Under the pieces are notes generated by a model. The model made no database searches, was not told the origin of the DNA, and worked only from the letters and a program-made list of their open reading frames with translations. Below, in pieces: positions 21,741-31,636 of a stretch of 64,000 bases of DNA. This DNA is from Polyodon spathula (Eukaryota; Chordata; Actinopteri; Acipenseriformes; Polyodontidae), in contig NC_054547.1 in the NCBI RefSeq assembly GCF_017654505.1, positions 30,063,846-30,127,845 of the forward strand, written 5' to 3'. The number at the start of each line of letters is the position of its first letter. The stretch's first letter is position 1. A program made the translations under genes and the position numbers.

Positions 21741-23265
21741 TGATTAAACTATTATTTTTAAAAGAGAATTTCACCAACATTTTTCATGCCAAATGGCCTG
21801 GAACTAATTCATAACAGAAGACCTGATCAACCAAACAGACTACATTTTCTCAATGTACAATTTTGTATATTGTTAACTTGCGTTTGTATCCCACATTTAT
21901 ATTAAAGACAAAATACCAGCTCAGAGCCTCAAAGTGCATTCATTCAACAAGACTGAATAAAATGTCAGGGAGACATGAAGAACACTTCTATCAATTGTTT
22001 CCACTTTCACAAATTGAAACATACAGAAGATGTCTTGTTTTATTTAAAGAAAAAACAAGGGAGGGGGGGGAGATATCTATCTCCATGCCTTTTTATGTTC
22101 GCTTGCCCTACTGTGGTGTTTGCACCTGCTGAGCTAATGCAAGCCTGCTAACATGATTCTAATCATCCAGCAACACTGGACTTACAGGTTCATGCCGTAA
22201 AAAGCACAGTGTAGTAAAACAAGAAGCATTGACTACCAGTAAAAGGGTGTCCTAACCACCAACAAAAGACAGAATTAAAAAGAAAATCCCCAGGACAAAA
22301 GCGTAATGACTTCTTTGTGATTAATACTAGAATTGCCAGATTTTCAAACTATCTAGAACAGCCATGTGGGTCACTTTGACCCATACATTTTTAAACTGCT
22401 TCACTATGAAAGACATACTATCGGATACAACTGGAAAGTTGTATTCATGAAAATCATATCTAACATTTGCATCGCAGAAACACCAGAATTTAAATGAAAA
22501 ATTAAACATAAAAAGCTTATTTTTGTTTTTGTAATTTTTGTATTTTCGTAAAATAAAAATTGTACTCGCGTATATATCGTGTTGATGTTTTGTCACTTTT
22601 TTATATTATTTTATGTGTACAAGTTTTCTTTGTCTATACATGTACATGGCAATATATATACTACAAAAGATTTAGAAGTGAGTAGTTTTTCGAGATTTAC
22701 GATTATACTGTAAATACACTTTATAATCGTAAATCTCGAAAAACTACTCACTTCTAAATCTTTTGTAGTCATTTTTGTATTACTTTAGTATAAATACATG
22801 TTAATTTGGATTCATATGTTGTTTTTTTCTGACTTTATGTGAACGAAACGACACACTTTTGCCCGTTTTCCCATTGGAAATAGTGATATTTTGAAATATC
22901 ACTTTCCTCGTCACAAAAAGCAAAGTTTGTGGGGAATAATAGCCATTTTCTATACTTTTGAGGCATAAGCAATTAGGAAATAACACTTACTACCCAGGAA
23001 CAAAAAATAAATAAAACATTTGTTACACGGTGTTATTAATCCCTTTTGTGTCTGAAACAACTATCAATAAAATCTGTTATCAAACAAATAACAAAAAAGA
23101 GAAAGAGAACAGGCCTTGTCTGAGTTTTACAGCACTGCACATATAAAAAAAAAATTACATAGCTTATTGTGATTGATTATATATCACTACTGATCAAATA
23201 AGGTTTTTTTTTGTTTTTTTTTGTTTAATAGAAACATCACATTTATGTAACCATATTAGCAGGAG
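21741..23265. other. no gene; contains a perfect hairpin
   Basis: Unique-looking AT-rich DNA. The inverted repeat at 22660-22769 is listed separately; nothing else recognised. Confidence 0.45.
22660..22769. repeat. Perfect inverted repeat, 48-bp arms
   Basis: Arms 22660-22707 and 22722-22769 are exact reverse complements around a 14-base spacer. A transcript would fold into an uninterrupted 48-bp stem. No TA, 8-bp or other target duplication flanks it. Confidence 0.97.
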
Positions 23266-23699
23266 ACGTTAGGTTACTTACAGAACCCTGGTTCACAGAA
23301 AGAGAAGACAACCACCAAAACATTACGTATCGGATATGACTGCCTATTGGTTACTTTCTGAGCACTCTATACCAGAGCTGCCGATAGGCACCTTCCTGGG
23401 ATGATGACCTCTGTCCCGCTACAGAGGGATTAAATAGTCAAACCACGGAAGCCATGTTCTCTTTTTACATTAAAGCTGTGAGGATGGTCAATGTGACCTT
23501 GCTGGTTGACTGTCGTCTCCGAAATGAAACGGAATGTTAGGTTACTTACTGTAACCCTGGTTCCCTGAAAGCGAACGTATGGGAAATGTATAAAAGAGCC
23601 ATCGCGAGGGAGAAGGAACAGCAGCTTACGAGGAACGAATCAGAACCACTTAACCCAATGTTAACGGTGCGAGCGTGCAACCTCAAGGACCCTATTGAA

Positions 23700-24600
23700 G
23701 GCAAAGAATGATCTGCCACATTCAAGCGGTAGCCCAGCTAGCCATTGTACATATATTGGACAGATGTAGCCAACCCTCTAGTGGAGTGCACAGCTACTCC
23801 CTTAGGTGGGGGAAAGCCAGCACTGTCATACCCCACAGTCCAGTGGAACAGCCATTGTTTTGAGAGGGGCTGTTGTAGGGTTCATACCGTGACAAACAAA
23901 GAGCTGGTCAGAATGACACAGAAATCTTGTTCTATCCACGTAACAGCTCAGTGCCCCCACTGGGCAGAGGAAGTTCAATCTCCTATCCTCCTCCAAATAA
24001 AATGGAGGTGGATGGAAAAACTCCAGTTCCACAGACTGATTCATGTGGAAGGCTGTGATCACCTTGGGGAGGAAAGCAGGGTTTGTACACAGTGCAACCC
24101 TACTGCCATTGTCCCAAATTCGCATACAGTAACTGTACACAGACACGCCTGCAGCTCACTGACCCGCTTTGTGAAGGTGATAGCCAAGAGGAAGGCTGTC
24201 TTCAAAGACATATGCTTCAACTCTGTGGAGTGTATGGGCTCAAACAGGGCCTTCGTGAGAGCCTCCAGTACAACATCAAGGCTCCACTCAGGGAGAAAGC
24301 TCCTCCTGGGAGGATGTAACCGCCGAGCACCTTTAAGAAACCTGTTAATCAAAAAATGCACACATGGAGATACCGAGTCTACGGGTGCATGGCATGCAGA
24401 GATAGTCGCTAAATACACCTTCAATGTGGAATGTGCCCTACCAGCATGAAGCAGTTCTTGCAGAAACTGCAAGATAACTGGTATGGGGCAAGATACTGGG
24501 TCATGACTTCTAGTCATTCACCACTTATAGTCGTACAGTGACCTAGTGGAGTCTGCCCTAGCGCTCTGCAGAGTACTCACAATTGTGTCTGATAGCTCTA
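23700..24600 (-). pseudogene. DIRS tyrosine recombinase, decayed
   Basis: DIRS elements integrate a circular DNA copy with a phage-like tyrosine recombinase instead of a DDE integrase. The minus-strand frame ending at 24517 shows the core-binding part (ILQFLQELLHAGRAHSTLKV, LATISACHAPVD) and the start of the catalytic fold with the probable catalytic Arg in TKRVSELQA. After a frameshift near 24100 the next piece reads NPAFLPKV, ELEFFHPPPF and YVDRTRF. The H-x-x-R box is present as HSTRG (HSTR codons 23777-23788). The terminal Tyr is not recognisable and a stop follows HSTRGLATS closely, so it is not functional. Confidence 0.85.
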
Positions 24601-24880
24601 GGGCTGTCCGTCGGTCCCGTTCAGGGGCCAGAACCATAACTGGAACCTGCCCAGTTCCAGATGCCAGAGAGTACCTTTTGCCTGACTAAGGAGATCCATG
24701 TGCAGAGGGATCTCTCAGGACTGGCCTTGTATGAGCTGGCATAGGATCGAGAACTAGATTCTCGTGGGCCACCAGGGGCCACTAGGACAACTGTCGCTTT
24801 CTCTAACTGTACCATTTCCAAGAAGGCTGGGAGCAACAGTATTGGTGGGAATGCATAAAGGTGCGTCCTGTGCCACTCAT
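24601..24880 (-). pseudogene. DIRS RNase H C-terminal fragment
   Basis: On the minus strand the frame reads THLYAFPPILLLPAFLEMV and VVLVAPGGPRES. This matches the LYAFPP...ILVAPRWP pattern at the end of DIRS reverse transcriptase-RNase H proteins, just upstream of the recombinase. The reverse transcriptase itself has been lost from this copy. Confidence 0.75.
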
Positions 24881-25115
24881 GGGCTAGGCCGTTGACTCCG
24901 AGTGGACCGCCTAAGCGGTGAAGGGAATACCACAGGGGTGAAAAGAGAACATGGCTTCTGTGGTTTGATTATTTAATCCCTTTGTAGGCGGGACAGAGGG
25001 CATCATCCCAGGAAGCAGCCTATCGGCAGCTCTGGTCTAGAGAGCTCAGAAAATACCTAGGCATATTCCATACAGAATGTTTTGGTGGTCGTCTTCGAAT
25101 TGAAAGGGAACTGCC

Positions 25116-26057
25116 CTTTATTAAATTAATACTTCTATCATACATGTCTTTCTAAAGACATTCCCAGAAGAGACAGTTACAACTTTCTGCCTTCTCTTAT
25201 CAGTTTGCCTCTGGTGTTAAACTACTGCACCTTCTCTGCCTTGGGTTTACTCTGCTTCATTAAATTTAATTATCATCAACCTCAGGGGTTTTTCTCCATG
25301 CTTAGTCTTTCTAAATGTGCTTACTTAACTCTTATCAGTGTCTCCTTGTGAATCAATATAGTTTAGAAATGTATCTTACTGCAGCAAAGTCAACAAGCCA
25401 GACATAAAGCACATTATGGGATTCATGTCTGAACAAAAAGAAGACCCTTGTAATGTTGCTTTTATCAGTACCAGTTGGACCTTATATACATATTAAATGT
25501 GGCTCACAGGTACTTGTTTATCTTGGCTGAAAAACAGGGCATGATTATTTAAGTTCTACACATTATTCATATATAGCATTGTTTCTGTAAACAGCCGTTC
25601 AAGGTGACAAATGCTGTGCATACAGGGTACAGAACTTATTTATATTCAACATACAGTATAGTGCACAGAAGACCACAAATAGATATATTTTATTCTCTAA
25701 GCATTTTTTTTTTAATTCAAAGTAAATTTACAGGGATTGTTGAAAGAAAATGAAAATGGCATTCCATACATGCATTGAATCTCCCGAGGGAATGGTTGCT
25801 TCAGTCACAATGGACAAGACAGCAGCTCTGTCAGAATGATGAAGCACTGAGAGTTGGTGCTCAGTTGTCAGTAATCATTGAGCAATGATCACATATCCCT
25901 CCAGAACAATCTAAATACCATGCAGAATCAAATCAGTGTTGCTCTGACTGGCCAGGGTGACCCTACACTCTACGGACAGTGGTGTTCAAACAGGTATCCC
26001 CTATTTGTATTGCATGTTGTGGTCTTATTGAGAAACCATCACCATTTTCTGAAATTA

Positions 26058-26108
<51 letters not shown>

Positions 26109-26384
26109 TTATATATATATAGATATATATGAATTCATTATGATTGTTTTAAAAACTATACAAACATTTTCCACATCACTGATATACCTAGTCTACTTGT
26201 TTCCTATAAAATTAAACTTCTTGAATGTTTAGAATTTTACTTCTTGGATTCATCTTGAAAGTAAGAATATATTGAAAACCCACCTTTTTTTGCAATTCAC
26301 TATTGCCAGTAACAATGTGATAACGGTATTTAAGCGACTTTCCCAATCAAGAAACCTGAAAAATACAAATCAAGAAATAATTTT

Positions 26385-26459
<75 letters not shown>

Positions 26460-27016
26460 TGTATTGTAAATACAGGGACTGATGGCTGGCTTGCACATAC
26501 TCTATGAACATGTCACAAAAAATGACTCTACAGAAACCAGGTAATCATATAACTGGAGGCATTCAGATAATTAAGAACGTCCTAACCATGATTAGATAAG
26601 CAGCTATGTAGATGTAAAACTGACACACAGATTTAGCCCTCCTCTACATCCCTGGTTTAATAAATCAGAGACATGCTTTTACTTGTATTCAATGCCTGGC
26701 AGTTTAATTTCCTGTTTGTGTTTATGCACATCAAGCTCTAGATCACAGAGAATGTTAAGAAGGCAGCTTGGTATTGATTCAATACAAAGCTTTTTTTTTC
26801 CCCAGAATGCAAGGCCTTGGTGGTAGCTCGCCAACTGCTTGTCAGAATAAACATGATCCTGCTGACAATGTTGTCATCTCTGTACTTTAGGCGGCTTCAT
26901 AATTGTCTGCCTGATGGGCATTTAATTAGAAACAGATCAATAGAAGCATCAGTAACTACACAGTGTAACCCACTGACAATCATACAGCACAGCAAGCTTC
27001 TAGCTATTAAGATTTA
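25116..27016. other. no gene; two (TA)n tracts
   Basis: AT-rich DNA with long TA repeats at about 26060-26130 and 26389-26454. No coding or transposon similarity seen. Confidence 0.5.
26389..26454. repeat. (TA)n microsatellite
   Basis: 33 uninterrupted TA units, self-complementary. Confidence 0.97.
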
Positions 27017-27021
27017 GAAGG

Positions 27022-27735
27022 TGTAGAGGGGTGTGGGGTTTCATGGAACACATGGGAGACAGAAAGTTTCGCCTCACCGACGTCCAATTTTAATTTAAGG
27101 CACAAGGAGGCACCCTTGTACCACAGACAAATAATACCAACAATGGTAAGGTTCGTTGGTCAGGCAATTTATCGTGCCTATGCAGGTGCTGAAAATAATA
27201 TTCAAAACAAAAGGAAAAAGGAAAAAGGAAAATAAAACACAATAACAAAACTACAAATAAAAGGTGCTGCTTCTTGTGGCGTCCTGTAGCCTCCGCTATC
27301 CAGTGTGGCTCTGGCTTCAGTTATGCTTTGCTGTTCCCTCACTATCACTCACGTTGTCGTCCAGACTTCCCCCACTAAACTGTCCACGTCCCACTTGGGT
27401 ACGTAATAAAGTATTACTTCTTTTGTAGAGGCTGTCTTCCTCAGCCGGGCTTGCTTGCCTCCTTTCTCGTTCCAGACACTGGCGGTCTTGGTTTTGTTTA
27501 CTCTAGAAGGGCAAGAGCGAAGGAATAGCAAACAGTCATTTTTATTGGGTGATCAACACCTCCAAGACTTGCCTCCCCACCACTCAGAGAGAGAGAGAGA
27601 GAGAAAGGCGACACACCCTCAACCAACCTTTCTGTGTCATTGCCATGATTGATAGATGGATCCTACAGGGCTCCTGATCACCCCCTGCAGGATTATGCAT
27701 GCGCCCAATATCCAGCACAGGTCTCCCCTATCACA
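27022..27735 (-). mobile_element. Solo LTR, 5-bp target duplication GAAGG
   Basis: Termini TGTAGAGGGG...CCCCTATCACA (short imperfect inverted repeat) are flanked by GAAGG at 27017-27021 and 27736-27740. The minus strand has a TATA-like CAATAAAAAT (complement of about 27539-27550). It shares the block AACTACAAATAAAAGGTGC (27250-27268) with the solo LTR at 29354, so the two are related. It contains (GA)9 at about 27587-27604. No internal genes remain. Confidence 0.75.
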
Positions 27736-27740
27736 GAAGG

Positions 27741-29348
27741 GAACACGCCAGTTCAAGCTCCAGACAGGACCAGCTGAGAAATCAAACAATGACAAAAAAC
27801 AAATTGTCAGGGATTAGAAAGCCACCCCGTTATGTTGGATTTTATATACTTTTACACCCTTATAATTACTGGCTAAAATGGACACAGCAAGGCTTTCTTC
27901 TGTTAAAAATTGTTATTGAATCTATTTTTCTGAATGTACTGTATGCATTTTACATATTATACTGTGGTCGAGAAATATGGAGACCGACGGCAACAAATTA
28001 TCCCTGCATTAAGATAATTCCGCCTTTCAGTGCTTCCTTATGTGAGGGCTGTGGAACAATGTATTCACAGATTATTTAAGGAGCTTATCTGTATATTGTG
28101 AAGAACTGTGGATTATGCTAGGTATTTCAGCATCTCTTTTAGCTCAACTGACAGGGCTACCTTGCTGGAGAGTTCAAGATCCCCAGTTTAAGCACCACCA
28201 CCAATGAGTGCTTAGCCCTGCAATATTACACAAAACAAAAACTCTGAAACTCTCCTATATAAGGTAGGGATCAAAACCATTAGGACAAAATCATTCCTAT
28301 ACTAACCAATGTAAAATACTCTGCTCGTAAGAATCAAGTAATCCGCTTATAAGAATCATTTTGGGGCAAACTGACAACATGTGCAATGACGTATACAGCC
28401 AATAAAGCTGTTTTTAAATTTGAATTTGATCACATCTCGTGTGATTAGGCACGTACGCAGTGTGGATAGTGCAGTGATGCAGGAAATAATTCATTGTTTG
28501 TAATCAAATGTGACTGCACCACTGTGTGCAGGTATGTATTTTTTTTTTTTTTGTGCTCTGTTAATGAAAATTAGTTTCAATAAAGTGAATACACATTCAT
28601 TGAATACATACTGAGGACAGCAGTGTTCTTGTGTTCAGGGAGTGGGATTGATGCACTGTGCTGCACAGTGTGGTGAGGAGGAGGGGGTGGACTGCAATGC
28701 TTTTTATCTCCGCTTAATGATAAATTGTGAGATTTGCATCACAACAGAAAATAAGTAAGTCACAGATGCTGAAATGCAGTGGTAGTCTTGACAGTAAAAC
28801 ACTGTGCTGTAATGTCATTTTAATTCAAAGGCCATTACACGTAACACTGCACGGCAGTTGAACTAGGCACCCTCATGAGATGATCTCTTCTCAAGAATAC
28901 TGTAGTAAAATAGGATTCTATAGCCTTGAGTGAACATAATCGTGATCATATAACAAGCTGTTTACCCACGAGGACTTGTTTTGATGTATTGTCCTCAGTG
29001 ATTGAGCACCATTGACATCTGTATACTGTATTTAAACTGCTGATAGCACGCTTTTGCTAATTGTAATGCGACAGAGTGGCTGAGGACAGAGTAAATTATC
29101 AGACTGGAGTCTTGATTTACAGTTTTAAACTGGTGTTGGTTTTATTTTTCTTAGACTGAGGTGGCAAAACAACTGCTAATAAAACAAACAAAATAAACCT
29201 AGCTCTCAGCTAGCGTACTAACTAAACAGTACTTTGTGTGGAACAAACATTAGCTCTCTTACTCAAGTTTTGGTTTCTTTTTATTACTTCTGCTTCCTTG
29301 CACCTCAATACCCCCATCACAAAGCTATCAGCTAAGCCATTTCTATCG
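27741..29348. other. no gene; tRNA-like SINE head near 28137
   Basis: Unique-looking DNA. A tRNA-like segment is listed separately. A GCTTATAAGAATCA motif at about 28342 recurs near 30345. Confidence 0.4.
28137..28200 (+). mobile_element. tRNA-like SINE head fragment
   Basis: TTAGCTCAACTGACAGGG resembles a polymerase III A box, and CAGTTTAAGCACC about 45 bases on resembles a decayed B box. It cannot fold into a proper tRNA cloverleaf by eye and lacks an acceptor stem, so it is more likely a SINE head or tRNA pseudogene. Confidence 0.4.
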
Positions 29349-29353
29349 AGGTG

Positions 29354-30112
29354 TGTGACAGGGTACTCATGTCACGTGTGTGGATAACCGCTGATAGGCA
29401 AGACAGGGAGACAGGGAGTTGGAGTTGAAACACTGCTCAGGCACGTAGGATTTATTAACACAAAAGCACGAAAGTAAACAAACGGGTCATTTGACGCTAC
29501 CAGCAATGGTAATGCACAGAGGACACACAGAGAAGACTGTACAAAGGCAAAATAAACACAGGACAAAAACTACAAATAAAAGGTGCCACACAGGGCGAAC
29601 GTTAGCCTTACTAAACAAGGCGTCCCGCCCTGAACTAACCCTCGCTATACATTACTTGGGATCCCCTATACTATCCTACTTATGAGCCAGTATTCATACA
29701 ACGACTCCTGCGTCTTCATACGGCATTGGCTGGGCATTGTCTTCACAAGTACCGTGTTGTGCGTAGCTGTCATTCCTGCAGAGCGGATGTTCTCCTCCTG
29801 TGTGTGCGCAGCGACCCTCTCTGTAGCATGGCGTTGCAGTCGCCCAGAGCAATCCACACCGGATGTTTTTATGCTAACAGACACTCAATCGAGACCCAAC
29901 CACCTGCTGATTGAGGACCGGCACAAGACAATCACTTGCTGCCCTTCCTCTCAACCAAGCCTAGCAGGCAATAAGTTTCAATCGAGCGCCCGTCTGTAAA
30001 CAATCAATTAATCAAATAATACAACTCTAAAATGCATGCACAAGAAACCCATTTCCACATTTAAATTACACCAACACTAATTTCCCCATGTGCAGGGCAA
30101 CAGCCCTGCTGA
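29354..30112 (-). mobile_element. Solo LTR, 5-bp target duplication AGGTG
   Basis: It begins TGTGACAGGG and ends GCCCTGCTGA (the usual CA decayed), flanked by AGGTG at 29349-29353 and 30113-30117. On the minus strand there is a TATA-like CATAAAAAC near 29868 and a poly-A signal AATAAA near 29450. The outer tip has a hairpin GCAGGGC...GCCCTGC like the LTR at 12020. The block AACTACAAATAAAAGGTGC is shared with the LTR at 27022. The short frames inside on both strands are not genes. Confidence 0.82.
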
Positions 30113-30117
30113 AGGTG

Positions 30118-31434
30118 TTTTTAACTTTAACAAACAGTTGACCAATTGACTATTATCCATAATTCGTTAAGGAAAAGCAGCTGTGGATTTTTCGTGACTG
30201 TGCATCTACTGACATGAACTTGTGACATCTACTGGTCAGCCGATTAAACTGCAGCCAGGGAACAAGCTCTTATCATTCTCATACTAAGTTTGATTCTGCA
30301 CTACAGTAATCATATCGGTCCACTTTTAAGAAACAACCACTTATAAGAATCAAAACATCTGGGACGGATGTGATTCTTATAAAACAAGTGTTCTTTTTTT
30401 ACAGTCTTTTACAGACTTTTTACAGACTGAAGTATGAATTGTAAAGATTCAGGTCTGGCATTGTGTGTGGTTAAAGTGAAATCCTAATATAAAAGTATTT
30501 CGCCTCCAGGATTTATACTGTCTTTCCAGTCTGTTTTAAAAATAAGAAAATGTTGTCAGATGTTTTGGGATAAAGTGCATTAACAAAAGGGACTGGGAGC
30601 AGTCTCTTGCCGTTCCACTTTACATCATTGTGCTCACAGTACTCCTCAAGGCTTTGTTTGTTTTATTCGTTTGTTTTTAGCCTTGGAGAAAACAGAACTT
30701 TTCAGATTCCATGCCTAGAATTTAATCATTAAAAGAGTACCTTCCAAAGCACAGGTTTTAAATGTGAAGTAAACAGTGTAATGATTTCTCAGGATATCAA
30801 TATTATTCTTTTTGTTCACTGACTAGATTAGAGCAATTTTAATGAATATCTTGTCCTTTTTTCTTTCAGAATAGCCGCTCTAAGTTTGTCAGGGTTTTGA
30901 ATTACAGGGCTGGAGGAAAGATAATGCTGTGCTCCCATGGTTTAGTATCACACACACAGAGACAATGGGCAGGGAGGCCTGTGTTCTATAAAGACACTGC
31001 TGTCGGACAGACCATTTGCATGATGACAGAGCATTTCATTGAAATAAAAAGAAAATAAAAAAAGAAAATGCATGAACACGATTCATGACAGATATGATAA
31101 ATGCTGCTCAGTCATTCAAATCGCTTGCTTCAGGAACATTTAAATAAATCTTGTTTTTGATAATGGTGGCATCTGAAGTGACACACAATATGAGAGTTAT
31201 AACCAAGGAGCGTTATAAATGGGGGAGGGGGAGGGGGCGCACCACAGGACACATAGCAACACACATCTGACTAAAATACAAAATAAAATACTCCCTCTCT
31301 CTAATGCACATATTGTGAAGCAAAAATATAAGTTTCTGTGAATTAAAGCACCTTTTAATCAACGCTGTATTTTTTACTACAAAAAAAAGGTAACATTCCC
31401 ACTTGTGGATCGTTTTAATTAGCAGTTTTTAAAC
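30118..31434. other. no gene; sequence upstream of candidate promoter
   Basis: Mostly unique-looking. A hairpin-like CTTATAAGAATCA...TGATTCTTATAA lies at about 30341-30381. A G-rich run GGGGGAGGGGGAGGGGGCGC at about 31221-31240 could form a quadruplex and lies near a weak TATA-like TTATAAATG. Confidence 0.4.
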
Positions 31435-31443
31435 TATAAATAG
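31435..31443 (+). promoter_or_regulatory. TATA box of candidate promoter
   Basis: TATAAATAG matches the strong TATA consensus. About 30 bases downstream, near 31465, a CpG-rich stretch begins in otherwise CpG-poor DNA. That spacing fits RNA polymerase II initiation. Confidence 0.5.
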
Positions 31444-31459
31444 CCTGGCTATATGGCAG

Positions 31460-31634
31460 TCGGAAGTTCGGTTCAAAGCGACAGACAAGCAAATCAAGTG
31501 CGGGAAGGAGTGCAGGTCGGGAGTGGGGAAGAATGAATGGGCGCGCCCCAGATTCGGCTGCTGGAGCAGGGCTGAAGAGAAGCTGAAACGTCTCGTCTCC
31601 TGGTGAAAGCCGCAGCTCCTCTCACAGCAAAAAA
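31460..31634 (+). other. Candidate non-coding first exon, CpG-rich, with splice donor
   Basis: This 175-bp stretch carries about a dozen CpGs (GTCGG, GCGGG, GGCGCGCCCC, ACGTCTCG, GCCGC), far more than its surroundings. It ends at CAAAAAA|GTAAAT (donor GT at 31635), an acceptable splice donor. A short upstream-type frame starts at the ATG at 31533 and stops at 31584, encoding about 17 residues. No longer coding frame and no protein similarity are seen. It could be the 5' untranslated exon of a gene whose coding exons lie outside the window, or an unrecognised LTR promoter. Confidence 0.4.
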
Positions 31635-31636
31635 GT

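Larger units (their letters stand above)
23268..25115 (-). mobile_element. DIRS-like tyrosine-recombinase retrotransposon remnant
   Basis: Inverted termini of about 160 bp pair 23304-23464 with 24942-25096 (for example GAAGACAACCACCAAAACATT on the left and its near-perfect complement at 25076-25096). A second copy of the outer motif GTTAGGTTACTTAC...CCCTGGTTC lies inside at about 23535, as in DIRS elements with internal complementary regions. The minus strand carries the C-terminal RNase H region and a tyrosine recombinase. The gag and reverse transcriptase regions are missing. Confidence 0.85.

Noticed and set aside
23745..24449. 234-codon plus-strand open frame, the longest in the window
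   Set aside because: It is antisense to the DIRS tyrosine recombinase on the minus strand, which has clear family blocks.
28137..28200. tRNA gene
   Set aside because: A- and B-box-like segments are present but no acceptor stem or full cloverleaf can be drawn; kept only as a SINE-head fragment.
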